The translations under genes and the position numbers were made by a program. A stretch of DNA of 64,000 bases, from contig DATNFO010000024.1 in the NCBI GenBank assembly GCA_035606355.1, positions 1 to 64,000 on the forward strand. The letters run 5' to 3'. Under the pieces are notes generated by a model. That model saw only the letters and a list, made by a program, of their open reading frames with translations. It ran no database searches and was not told the origin of the DNA. The DNA comes from Sulfopaludibacter sp035606355. Lineage in GTDB: Bacteria > Acidobacteriota > Terriglobia > Bryobacterales > Bryobacteraceae. Positions 54,372-63,004 of the stretch are shown piece after piece. How positions within the stretch are numbered: the first letter of the stretch is position 1; each line of letters opens with the position of its first letter.

Positions 54372-55463
54372 ATGCAGACCTTTCGGATCGTCGCCCTCTG
54401 CGCCGTCGCGGCAGGTTGGGTGTGGGCTGGCGGCGTCACCGGCGATGCCAAGCGCGGCGAACAACTCTTTCGAACCGAGCAGTGTGTACAGTGCCACAGC
54501 GTTGGCGGACACGGCGGCGGCAGCGCGCCGGACCTCACCAGGCGCATCGACCGCGATTACACGCCGGCCGTGATGACGAGCCTGATGTGGAATCACGCCC
54601 CGGCGATGTGGCAAGCGATGGAGAAGCAGAACATCACGCGGCCATCCCTCGATGCCAATGCGGCGGCGGACCTGTTCGCCTACTTTGTTTCGGCGCGATA
54701 TTTCGAGAAGCCTGGCGACGCCGGCCGCGGCAAGGCCGTTTTCACGGCAAAGCATTGCGCCGAGTGCCATGGCATCACGGACTCCAAATTCCCGGGAGCT
54801 CCGCCAGTCGCCAAGTGGGAATCGCTGGCCGATCCCGTTATCCTGGCGCAGCAAATGTGGAACCACTCGAGCGCCATGCGACAGGCATTCGCAGCGAAAA
54901 AGCTGGCGTGGTCGCAATTGAGCGGTCAGGAGCTGACGGATCTTCTGGTCTACCTGCAGAATCTGCCGGAGACCAAAGCCCTCACAGGCACTTTTGCATT
55001 CACGCCGTCCCAGCCCGGCGAGAAACTGGTCGCCGACAAAGGCTGTAATGGGTGCCACAGCGGCAATTGGGCGCTGCGCAATCAGACGCTGACCGACATC
55101 GCGGCGGACATGTGGAACCATTCGCCCTCCATGAAACAGCCCGCCCCGCAACTGACGCCCGACGAAATGCACCAGATTCTCGGCTATATCTGGGCGCGGC
55201 AGTATTTCCGCGGCCAAGGTAATGCGGAGCATGGGAAGAAGGTCTTCGCGGACAAGAGCTGCGGCTCGTGTCACAACGATCCCTCGAGCGGCGCGCCTAA
55301 ACTGGCCAAAGGCAAGGATGCCTACTCGGACATCACCATGGTCTCGGTATTGTGGCAACACGGTCCGAACATGCTGGACAGGATGAAGCAGCGGAAGATC
55401 GCCTGGCCGCGCTTCAACGCTCAGCAGATGAGTGACCTCATCGCCTATCTGAACTCGCTGTAA
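54372..55463 (+). CDS. Tetraheme cytochrome c of four tandem WxHxxxM domains
   Basis: A 363-residue exported cytochrome with a signal peptide (residues 1-20). Four CxxCH sites are at 38-42, 129-133, 225-229 and 297-301. Each is followed, 24 to 37 residues later, by a W-[NQ]-H-x3-M motif (W73-N-H, W163-N-H, W248-N-H, W328-Q-H, with M79, M169, M254, M334), so the gene seems to be a fourfold repeat of a mono-haem class I-like domain with Met as probable sixth ligand. It lies 10 bp after the barrel gene and is likely the periplasmic electron carrier feeding the conduit. I know of no established name for it. Confidence 0.75.
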   Translation: MQTFRIVALCAVAAGWVWAGGVTGDAKRGEQLFRTEQCVQCHSVGGHGGGSAPDLTRRIDRDYTPAVMTSLMWNHAPAMWQAMEKQNITRPSLDANAAADLFAYFVSARYFEKPGDAGRGKAVFTAKHCAECHGITDSKFPGAPPVAKWESLADPVILAQQMWNHSSAMRQAFAAKKLAWSQLSGQELTDLLVYLQNLPETKALTGTFAFTPSQPGEKLVADKGCNGCHSGNWALRNQTLTDIAADMWNHSPSMKQPAPQLTPDEMHQILGYIWARQYFRGQGNAEHGKKVFADKSCGSCHNDPSSGAPKLAKGKDAYSDITMVSVLWQHGPNMLDRMKQRKIAWPRFNAQQMSDLIAYLNSL

Positions 55464-55472
55464 CATTAGGGT

Positions 55473-56138
55473 TTGGAACCTAAAGCAGCCGCATTCACTC
55501 AAATCGGGTTATTCGCCGGGTTGACCCCGGCCGAAGCTCAAGCCCTGGCGCAGCGCGCCGTCGAACGCCGCTTCGACGCTGGCGAGATGCTCTTCTGGGA
55601 AGGTGAAGAGTGCGCCGGCATTTTCGTCCTGGTGCAGGGCAGCGCAAAGATCTTCAAAACGTCACCGGCCGGACGCGAGATGATGCTGTCGCTCGAAACG
55701 GCGCCCTCGACTGTGGCGGAACTACCCCTGTTCGATGGCGGACCGTATCCCGCAAGTGTGCGCGCGGTGCAGCCCGTAACAGCGCTGTTCATCAACAAGA
55801 ACGATTTTCAGCAGGTCTGCCGGCAATATCCCGATGTCGCTCTCAAGGTGCTGGCAGTGGTCGGAAAGCGCTTGCGCCACCTGGTCATGCTCGTCGAGGC
55901 GATGACGTTCGGCAGCGTCACTCAGCGTCTGGCCCGCCTGCTCTTGGACGAATCCGCGGGAGCGGACGCTTTCGATCTGAAAATGACTCATCAGGAGCTC
56001 GCCTCGCGCCTGGGCACTGTGCGGGAAGTGGTTTCGCGCAATCTGGCTCGCTTCAAGGCGCAAGGTCTGGTCACGATGCAGGGGCACCGCGTGGAAATTG
56101 AGGACCGCGACGGCTTGGCGCGCGAGGCCGGCGAGTAA
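55473..56138 (+). CDS. Crp/Fnr-family regulator
   Basis: A 221-residue protein starting with TTG at 55473. A cNMP-binding-like beta-roll covers about 20-120 (ERRFDAGEMLFWEGE, VLVQGSAKIFKTSPAGREMM), a long helix follows, and a winged helix lies at about 168-200 (MTHQELASRLGTVREVVSRN). It has only C47 and C116, so the four-cysteine iron-sulfur cluster of FNR is missing; it may sense cAMP, haem, NO or redox differently. Its place at the end of the cytochrome operon (9 bp after the tetraheme) suggests it regulates it. Confidence 0.85.
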   Translation: MEPKAAAFTQIGLFAGLTPAEAQALAQRAVERRFDAGEMLFWEGEECAGIFVLVQGSAKIFKTSPAGREMMLSLETAPSTVAELPLFDGGPYPASVRAVQPVTALFINKNDFQQVCRQYPDVALKVLAVVGKRLRHLVMLVEAMTFGSVTQRLARLLLDESAGADAFDLKMTHQELASRLGTVREVVSRNLARFKAQGLVTMQGHRVEIEDRDGLAREAGE

Positions 56139-56141
56139 CGG

Positions 56142-58178
56142 TTACGCCGTTTTCACCCAGCACCTCAGCACTTCGGCGACACTCCAAGCCTGCGCGATGC
56201 ACCCGCGCGGCGTATATGGCGCTTCGGCATCGAAGATTTCGCTGATCGAGCCGACGCACTGTTCATCCAGGTGCGGGAGCAGCCCCAACAAAAACTCGCG
56301 TGCGCCGGTGGGGTTCTCGGGATGCAGCTTGATCCACGCATCGACATACAAGCCGATCAACCACGCCCACACCGTGCCCTGATGATATGCCGCGTCGCGC
56401 GACCGCAGGTCGCCATAATATTTTGGCTTGTAGTCAGGACTGCCGGGCGCCAGCGAGCGTAAGCCAAGCGGTGTTAACAGGCGATCGGTAACCACCTTCA
56501 TCACCGGCTCCCACCGCGCTTCGTCGAGTACCGGATGATCCAGCGAGATCGCCATCACCTGGTTCGGACGGCACGATGGATCGTTGCCGCCGCCTTCGGC
56601 ATCCACCACATCGTAAAGATACCCGCCCTCGGCGTACCAGAAGCGCTCGTTGAAGGATGTCTGCGCGCGCGTCGCATGCTCGCCGTAACGGGTGGCTCGC
56701 TGCTCGTCGCCGTCTTCGCGCAGCCACGCCTCGGCGAGCCGCAGAGCGTTATACCAGAGCGCGTTGATCTCCACTGCTTTGCCGCGCCGCGGCGTTACCA
56801 CCCAGCCGTCCACCTTCGCGTCCATCCAGGTGAGCTGATACCCTTCGGCTCCCTGGTGCAGCAAGCCGTCCTTCTCATCCACGCAGATGCCGAAGCGTGT
56901 GCCGGCGATGTGATGCTCCAGAATGTCGATGAGCTTTGGCAGAATCATCCGCAGCGTGGTCCGCTCGCCAGCGAGTTCCGTATAGCGATGCACGGCATGG
57001 AAAAACCAAAGGCTCGCGTCTGCCGTATGGTACAGGCCGTCCTTTTGGCCCTCAGGAAACATGTTCGGAATGAGGCCATCCTTGACGTAATACGCGAAAG
57101 TGCGCAGAATCCACGCGGCCTCGTGGAACCGGCCGGTGGTCAGCGCGAGGCCTTCCAGCGAGATCATCGTGTCGCGTCCCCAATCGGTAAACCAGTGATA
57201 GCCCGCGATCACAGTGCGGATCTCGTCGCCCGTTGCACGGGCGCGTGCCGCATCTTCGGTGCGGCCGACAGGTGTGATGACGAACTGGTCGGCGGCGAAA
57301 ACAAGCTCGGCCGCCGGGCCTCTGCGCGCCTTCGGCGAAGCGGCTGCCAGCAGCAGTTTCCGCCGGTCCGTGTCGGCGTTCAGCGCCGTATCGGGCGTGA
57401 GGGCCTTCACCGTCTCCCACGGCTCGGTGGACGCGATCAGCGTGGTCTGGTCGCCCGCGCTCAAATCCGTCCGGAAGTACCCCGGGCTCCACAGCGAGCC
57501 CTGCCACTCGTAGCCGCGACTTTTCTCTGTCGGATAGGGAATGCTGCTGGTCTCCTTGCGATCGAACGTGAATGCCGCAGCGGGCCCGCGCACCAGCAGC
57601 CGCAGTGTGGGCATGGTTTCATCGCTCGACAAAATTTCGAACTCGTCGTCGCACACCATCAGCTTGTATTTCTCGTTGTTATTCTGGCTGACCGGTGCAT
57701 CGTGCGAGCGGAAGTGGATCGCGGGCCGCAATCCGAGCCGCAGCTTACCGGTCCCCGATAACAACCGGTAAGAAATGTGCACCGTGTTCTGCCGGTACGG
57801 CATCAGCAGGCGTTTTTCGAGAGCGAAACCATGCGTCTCATAGCGCCAGATGGGGAGCCCGGCTTCCAGGCGGAATTCGCAGCAGCGCAGCGTCCTCTCA
57901 GGAGGAACCGCTGAGAGTTCTTCAGCTCCGGTGTAGACGACCTCCCCGCCAGGAAGCCGCATGCGCTCGGAAAGGCCGTTGAGCATCATCATGCGCCCTA
58001 GAGGATTGGGAAGGGCGGCAATCAACAATCCGTGGTAGCGGCGGGTGATGGCGCCATTCACCGTGCCGGAGGCGTAGCCCCCGAGCCCGTTGGTGACCAG
58101 CCACTCCTCATTGAGGTGTGGATCGCTTTGCGGGTCGCGGAGCTCGCGTTGTGGGAGAACTCGAATCAGATCTGCCAT
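56142..58178 (-). CDS. Amylo-alpha-1,6-glucosidase / glycogen-debranching-type enzyme (GH133)
   Basis: A 678-residue protein. An N-terminal beta-sandwich (EEWLVTNGLGGYASGTVNGA, TRRYHGLLIAAL) is followed by an (alpha/alpha)6 barrel with GYHWFTDWGRDTMISLEGLA, LIPNMFPEGQKDGLYHTADA and GYQLTWMDAKVDGWVVTPR, which include the acidic catalytic residues of this family. It hydrolyses alpha-1,6 branches or side glucose units of glycogen or starch-like polymers. It is the third gene of a minus-strand unit; it overlaps treZ by 13 bp. Its 3' end nearly meets the Crp/Fnr gene (3 bp). Confidence 0.88.
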   Translation of the reverse strand: MADLIRVLPQRELRDPQSDPHLNEEWLVTNGLGGYASGTVNGAITRRYHGLLIAALPNPLGRMMMLNGLSERMRLPGGEVVYTGAEELSAVPPERTLRCCEFRLEAGLPIWRYETHGFALEKRLLMPYRQNTVHISYRLLSGTGKLRLGLRPAIHFRSHDAPVSQNNNEKYKLMVCDDEFEILSSDETMPTLRLLVRGPAAAFTFDRKETSSIPYPTEKSRGYEWQGSLWSPGYFRTDLSAGDQTTLIASTEPWETVKALTPDTALNADTDRRKLLLAAASPKARRGPAAELVFAADQFVITPVGRTEDAARARATGDEIRTVIAGYHWFTDWGRDTMISLEGLALTTGRFHEAAWILRTFAYYVKDGLIPNMFPEGQKDGLYHTADASLWFFHAVHRYTELAGERTTLRMILPKLIDILEHHIAGTRFGICVDEKDGLLHQGAEGYQLTWMDAKVDGWVVTPRRGKAVEINALWYNALRLAEAWLREDGDEQRATRYGEHATRAQTSFNERFWYAEGGYLYDVVDAEGGGNDPSCRPNQVMAISLDHPVLDEARWEPVMKVVTDRLLTPLGLRSLAPGSPDYKPKYYGDLRSRDAAYHQGTVWAWLIGLYVDAWIKLHPENPTGAREFLLGLLPHLDEQCVGSISEIFDAEAPYTPRGCIAQAWSVAEVLRCWVKTA

Positions 58179-60034
58179 GTCTCGTTCGGGTGTGTAGGGC
58201 GCATCACGATGGCCGACTGCCCCGCGATGCGCCAGTTATCGGCCGATTCAGGCGGCGCGGTTCCGCATCCGCCGTACGCCGGGTCCTCGCTCGACCAAGC
58301 CGTTTGCCAGAGCGTATCTTCCGGCGGCGCGAGGAGCGGTTCGGGCGCCGGGTCGAGCTGCAGATCGCGGCCGAGATTGACGATCAGAAGACGATCGCCA
58401 TGCTCGCCGCCAAAAAAGCGAAGCACAAAAGCATCGGACGAGAGCACCGCGCCATCCAGGCTGGAGCTCTGCGAGCGGAATACCGGATCGTCCCGTCGAA
58501 GCCTCAGCAAATCTTTGTGAAGATTGTAGATAGATGCAAATTGGGTTCGTTCCTGAAAATTCAATTTGCACCGCTCGAACGTAGACGGGTCGCCCGGATC
58601 CGTAAAGCAGCCATACATCTCCGGCGTCGCCAGGCTGCGGAACTGAGAGAGGAACTGAATGCGCCCTTCCTTCACCAGCGGGCGCAGGTCCGGACCGTGG
58701 TCGGCAAAAAACAGGAACGGCGAAGTCGAAGCGAATTCCTGACCCTGAAACAGCATGGGAGTTGCGGGCGCCAATAGCAGGTACGCGGTCAGCGCCTTCA
58801 GCTTGGCGGGACTGGTCAGCCGGTGCAGGCGATGCCCGAAACCGGAATTCGCGATCTGATCATGATTATCCAGGTAGGCGACGAACTGCTCCGGCTTGAG
58901 GCCCCACGCCGGAGTGCCGCGACGCTTCGCCTGCCATTTATAGCGCTGGCCTTGGAACAGGTAGCCGTACTTGGCGGCGGAGACGAATTCCTGCGCGCCG
59001 CCGAGGTAATCGGTGTAATACGCTTCGTTGCGGCCGGTCGCGGCCACGAAAGCGCTATGGTGAATGTCGTCGTTCCAAAGTCCGTCGAGACCGTAACCGC
59101 CCTTGGCGGCGGGCCGCACGAGCTTGCTGTGCTGCGATTCGTTTTCCGCGACGATGAAAATCTCGCCGCCCTTCGCCGCGGCACGCATCTCGCGCGCCAA
59201 AGCGGTCATGATGTTCTCGGGCGAGGAATCGAAAATCTGCTGTGTTGCGTCCAGACGGAGACCGTCCATGTGATATTCGGCGGCCCAGTAGGCGGCGTTC
59301 GCTGCCACGAATTCGCGCACGGGTCCGGAGTTCTCGCCATCGTAATTGATGGCCTCGCCCCACTCGTTGGCATAACGATCCGTAAAGTAATCGTCGGAGT
59401 ATTGCTTCAGGTAATTGCCGTCGGGGCCGACGTGGTTGTAGACCACATCCAGAATCACCGCGATCTTGTGCCGATGCGCTTCGTTGACGAACGCGCGCAG
59501 CTCATCGGGCTTGCCGTAAATAGCGACCGGCGAATACCAGCCGACGCCGTCGTAGCCCCAGCCGAAACGGCCGGGGAAATCGGCGACCGGCATCAGTTCG
59601 ACGCACGTGATTCCAACACTGGCAAGTTCCGGGAGTTCGCGCGCGGCCGCCGCCCAAGTTCCTTCCCGTGTGAAGGTGCCGCAGTGCATTTCATAGATCA
59701 CCTGACCGTGTATGGAAGCGCCGCGCCAATCCGAACCGGTCCACGAATACGCGGCCGGGTCGACGACTTGGGACCAGCCGTGCGGCCCCTCCGGCTGAAA
59801 GCGCGATGCCGGGTCAGGGAAAGCATCGCCGCCGTCGAGCCGGTATTTGTACAGCGCACCCGCGGAAACACGCGGTGTTCCGGAGAAGTAGCCGTCGTTT
59901 TCGCGCGTCAGCTCGAATGCTTCGCCGGAGGACAGCAGCACCTCCACGCGCTTGCGTTTAGGCGCCCATACACGAAAGGCTGTGGTGTCACCGTGCGCTT
60001 CCGCGCCTGCCGGAAAACGTCGCGAAGGGTTCAT
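58166..60034 (-). CDS. treZ: Malto-oligosyltrehalose trehalohydrolase
   Basis: A 622-residue GH13 enzyme. An N-terminal beta domain (TAFRVWAPKRKRVEVLLSSG) leads to the TIM barrel with GWGYDGVGWYSPVAIYGKPD, DVVYNHVGPDGNYL, the nucleophile Asp in DGLRLDATQQI, the acid Glu in FIVAENES, and LDNHDQIAN. It releases trehalose from the end of malto-oligosyltrehalose. TreY, which makes that substrate, is not in the window, although treY and treZ usually neighbour each other. It follows glgX by 2 bp and overlaps the debranching gene. Confidence 0.93.
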   Translation of the reverse strand: MNPSRRFPAGAEAHGDTTAFRVWAPKRKRVEVLLSSGEAFELTRENDGYFSGTPRVSAGALYKYRLDGGDAFPDPASRFQPEGPHGWSQVVDPAAYSWTGSDWRGASIHGQVIYEMHCGTFTREGTWAAAARELPELASVGITCVELMPVADFPGRFGWGYDGVGWYSPVAIYGKPDELRAFVNEAHRHKIAVILDVVYNHVGPDGNYLKQYSDDYFTDRYANEWGEAINYDGENSGPVREFVAANAAYWAAEYHMDGLRLDATQQIFDSSPENIMTALAREMRAAAKGGEIFIVAENESQHSKLVRPAAKGGYGLDGLWNDDIHHSAFVAATGRNEAYYTDYLGGAQEFVSAAKYGYLFQGQRYKWQAKRRGTPAWGLKPEQFVAYLDNHDQIANSGFGHRLHRLTSPAKLKALTAYLLLAPATPMLFQGQEFASTSPFLFFADHGPDLRPLVKEGRIQFLSQFRSLATPEMYGCFTDPGDPSTFERCKLNFQERTQFASIYNLHKDLLRLRRDDPVFRSQSSSLDGAVLSSDAFVLRFFGGEHGDRLLIVNLGRDLQLDPAPEPLLAPPEDTLWQTAWSSEDPAYGGCGTAPPESADNWRIAGQSAIVMRPTHPNETWQI

Positions 60035-60036
60035 GT

Positions 60037-62190
60037 TCAGTCGGTAAGCTGCTTGAAGAGAGCGATCGTCCGCGGAATGAGCTCATAGGGCTCGCCCGCC
60101 GGAACCACCGGGCCCTCGCCACGGTCGGGGTACGCCGAATCCAGAAGGGTCCGCCAGGCCGTGCCCTGCTGCGGCGGCATGTAGAACTTGATCGGCCCGG
60201 TGTGCGGATTCAAGGCGATGAGGAACGTCTCGTCGCGAATCGCTTCCCCGACGCCATTCACATCGTCGAGCGTCTGTCCGTTCAATTGCAGGCCGATGCA
60301 GCGGACCCATCCGGCGTCCCATTCCTCCGGCGTCATCTCCAAACCGTCCGGACGAAGCCACGTGATATCTTTCTCGCAGCGGCCATCCACCTCGCGTTGT
60401 CCCTTGCCTGGGTCGATGGTGCGGTCCTGGAAGAATTTGCGGCGATGAAGGTTCGGATGGCTCCTCCGCGTTTCGACGAGCTTGCGCGTGAAGCCGAGCA
60501 AAGTCTCGGCATTCTTATCAAGGTCCCACCGATACCAACTGGTTGGGTTGTCCTGCGCATAGGCGTTGTTGTTGCCCGCTTGCGAGCGGCCGATTTCGTC
60601 GCCGCCGCAGATCATCGGAACGCCTTGCGAGAGCAATAGCGTTGCAAGCAGGTTGCGCTTCTGACGCTCGCGAGTGGCCACGATTTCCGGATCTTCCGTC
60701 AAACCCTCGGCGCCATAGTTGTACGAGTTGTTGTCATTGGCCCCGTCGGCATTGCCTTCGCCGTTGGCTTCGTTGTGCTTATCGTTGTAGCTGACCAGAT
60801 CGTTGAGCGTGAACCCGTCGTGCGCGGTGATGAAGTTGATGCTCGCCGTGGGATGGCGGCCGTCACGCTGATACAGATCGCTACTGCCGGTGAGCCGGTA
60901 ACCGAGTTCGGCGAGTTGGCCGTCGTCGCCCTTCCAATAGCGGCGGACCACGTCACGGTAGCGCCCGTTCCACTCGGCCCACAACGGCGGAAATTTTCCC
61001 ACCTGATAGCCGCCCTCGCCGACATCCCAAGGCTCGGCGATCAGCTTCGCCTGGGAGATCACCGGGTCCTGGTTGATGATGTCGAAGAAGGCGCTCAGGC
61101 GATCCACCGCGTGCAGTTCGCGCGCGAGTGTGGCGGCGAGATCGAAACGGAAGCCATCGACGTGCATCTCCTGCACCCAGTAGCGGAGACTGTCCATGAT
61201 CAGCTTGAGCACTTGCGGGTGGCGCACGTTCAGTGTGTTTCCGGTGCCCGTGTAATCCATGTAATAACGCGCATTGTCCGGCATGAGACGGTAGTACGTG
61301 CCGTTATCGATGCCGCGGAAACTCAGCGTCGGGCCCATCTGGTTGCCTTCGGCGGTGTGGTTGTAAACCACATCCAGAATGACTTCGATGCCGGCGCGAT
61401 GCAGCGCGCGCACCATGGCTTTGAACTCGCCAATCTGGTCGCCGCTATCGCCGGCGGCGGAGTAGCGAGAGTCCGGGGCAAAGAAATTGATCGAGTTGTA
61501 GCCCCAGTAGTTGTGCAGGCCTTTGTCGAGCAGATGCTTGTCGTCGACGAATTCGTGAACCGGCATCAGCTCCACCGCGGTGATGCCGAGCTTCTTCAGG
61601 TAATCGATGGCGACCGGATGCCCCAGACCGGCGTACGTGCCTCGCATTTCCGGCGGAATCTCGGGATGCTGGGCGGTGAAGCCTTTGACGTGCAATTCAT
61701 ACAGCACGCTGTCATGCAACGGTGTGAGCGGCGGCCGGTCGTTCTCCCAATCGAAGTGCGATGTCGTGACTACGCTTTTCGGTACTCCCCAGGCATCGTC
61801 GGCGGAGTCGCAGGAGAGGTCTTGCGCGGGGTCGCCCATTCGATAGGCGAACACCGGGGCGTCCCAGTTAAGGCGGCCGGCCAGGGCGCGCGCGTACGGA
61901 TCCATCAGCAGCTTGGCGGGATTGAATCGCTCCCCTGCTTCCGGATTGTATGGCCCGTGGACGCGATAGCCATAGAGTTGCCCCAGCTTGACGCCGGGAA
62001 GATAGCAGTGCCAAACGTATCCGGTGGATTCCCGGACCGCAATCGTCTCGCAATCGCCCGCTTCGGGGTTGTCGAACAGACACAACTCCATTGCGGTCGC
62101 TTTTTCAGAGTAGAGGGAAAAGTTTACGCCAGTCCCATCCCATGTGGCGCCTTGCGGGTAGGGCTTACCCGGCAGTATGCTTCTTGGCAT
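60037..62190 (-). CDS. glgX: Glycogen debranching enzyme (isoamylase type, TreX/GlgX)
   Basis: A 717-residue GH13 protein with N-terminal CBM48-like domain (GATWDGTGVNFSLYSEKATA) and catalytic barrel motifs VILDVVYNHTAEGN, DGFRFDLAATLARELHAVD (nucleophile), KLIAEPWDVGEGGYQ (acid) and FITAHDGFTLNDLVSYNDKH. It cuts alpha-1,6 branch points of glycogen to yield linear chains for the TreY/TreZ route. It is first in a three-gene operon with treZ and a GH133 enzyme; the name treX would be used in a trehalose context. Confidence 0.93.
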   Translation of the reverse strand: MPRSILPGKPYPQGATWDGTGVNFSLYSEKATAMELCLFDNPEAGDCETIAVRESTGYVWHCYLPGVKLGQLYGYRVHGPYNPEAGERFNPAKLLMDPYARALAGRLNWDAPVFAYRMGDPAQDLSCDSADDAWGVPKSVVTTSHFDWENDRPPLTPLHDSVLYELHVKGFTAQHPEIPPEMRGTYAGLGHPVAIDYLKKLGITAVELMPVHEFVDDKHLLDKGLHNYWGYNSINFFAPDSRYSAAGDSGDQIGEFKAMVRALHRAGIEVILDVVYNHTAEGNQMGPTLSFRGIDNGTYYRLMPDNARYYMDYTGTGNTLNVRHPQVLKLIMDSLRYWVQEMHVDGFRFDLAATLARELHAVDRLSAFFDIINQDPVISQAKLIAEPWDVGEGGYQVGKFPPLWAEWNGRYRDVVRRYWKGDDGQLAELGYRLTGSSDLYQRDGRHPTASINFITAHDGFTLNDLVSYNDKHNEANGEGNADGANDNNSYNYGAEGLTEDPEIVATRERQKRNLLATLLLSQGVPMICGGDEIGRSQAGNNNAYAQDNPTSWYRWDLDKNAETLLGFTRKLVETRRSHPNLHRRKFFQDRTIDPGKGQREVDGRCEKDITWLRPDGLEMTPEEWDAGWVRCIGLQLNGQTLDDVNGVGEAIRDETFLIALNPHTGPIKFYMPPQQGTAWRTLLDSAYPDRGEGPVVPAGEPYELIPRTIALFKQLTD

Positions 62191-62298
62191 CGTTATTCCA
62201 AGCGCGGAAAGTGCAAACTATGTACCATCCTAGCGGCACAGAACAGCACGCGGTGTACGCTCGAACACTGGTACAAAGGTTGCATATCTAACACCGCC

Positions 62299-62538
62299 AT
62301 GAAGACCACAACGCTGGAAATGGAAGAGGAAGAGCGGCTGGAACGCCAGAGCGAAGATCCGGAAGCGCCGCCCGTAGCCTCCATCAAAGATGATGCCGAA
62401 CTGGACGCGCGCACACCTGAACACGACAAAATCTGTCAGCTTGCGTATGAACACTGGATGCAGCGCGGCTGCCCTGACGGGTCGCCGGAAGAGGATTGGT
62501 TCCGCGCGGAACAGGAGTTACGCGGGACGAAGGCCTGA
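62299..62538 (+). CDS. DUF2934-domain protein 2
   Basis: A 79-residue protein from the ATG at 62299. The N-terminal half is acidic (LEMEEEERLERQSEDPEAPP) and the C-terminal half is DUF2934 (CQLAYEHWMQRGCPDGSPEE then DWFRAEQELRGTKA). It is paralogous to the gene at 38378 but has an acidic instead of a basic N-terminus. It lies alone between glgX and atpC. The function is unknown. Confidence 0.75.
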   Translation: MKTTTLEMEEEERLERQSEDPEAPPVASIKDDAELDARTPEHDKICQLAYEHWMQRGCPDGSPEEDWFRAEQELRGTKA

Positions 62539-62578
62539 GTACCCGGTCGGTCGCAATGTAGACGAGCTTAGGTCGCAT

Positions 62579-62594
62579 CCGGCCGTCAGGCCGG
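62579..62594 (-). terminator. GC hairpin between DUF2934 gene 2 and atpC
   Basis: CCGGCC-GTCA-GGCCGG, a perfect 6-bp stem with a tetraloop, lies between the convergent ends of the two genes, 4 bp past the atpC stop. There is no T-tract, so a terminator role is tentative. Confidence 0.35.
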
Positions 62595-62597
62595 CCG

Positions 62598-63002
62598 CTA
62601 CTTCCGTTCCGCCGCCGTGATTCGAGCCTGCGCCAGTTCCATCTGCTCGAGTGCTACCGCCGGGTCGACCCCCACCGCGGGGTTCATCACCTGCTCCTGC
62701 GCACGCTGAAGATCCTGCCTCGCCCGTTCCACATTGATCTCCTCGGCGTGTTCGGCGACATTCGCCAGAATGCGCACATGGTCCGGAAGCACTTCGATAA
62801 AGCCGCCCTGTACGGATAAATACCGTGTCTTGCCGCCCGCCATGTAGCTGAGAAATCCCGTTCCCAAAAGACTGAGGAGCGGCGCGTGCCCCGGCAGAAC
62901 GCCGATGTAGCCGTTCTTTGCGGGGATCTGCACTTCCGCCACTCGTTCACGCACAATCTGGCGCTCCGGAGTGGCGATTTCAAGTTCAATGAGTTCGGGC
63001 AT
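62598..63002 (-). CDS. atpC: ATP synthase epsilon subunit
   Basis: A 134-residue protein, the usual size. The N-terminal beta-sandwich starts IELEIATPERQIVRERVAEV and contains GYIGVLPGHAPLLSLLGTGF and YLSVQGGFIEVLPDHVRILA. The C-terminal helical hairpin has AEEINVERARQDLQRAQEQV. It is part of the F1 rotor stalk and can inhibit ATP hydrolysis. It follows atpD by 2 bp. Confidence 0.96.
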   Translation of the reverse strand: MPELIELEIATPERQIVRERVAEVQIPAKNGYIGVLPGHAPLLSLLGTGFLSYMAGGKTRYLSVQGGFIEVLPDHVRILANVAEHAEEINVERARQDLQRAQEQVMNPAVGVDPAVALEQMELAQARITAAERK

Positions 63003-63004
63003 GC

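Noticed and set aside
60775..62298. Long plus-strand frame leading into DUF2934 gene 2
   Set aside because: It lies antisense to glgX and has no domain; only the last 79 codons (from 62299) form a recognisable protein.
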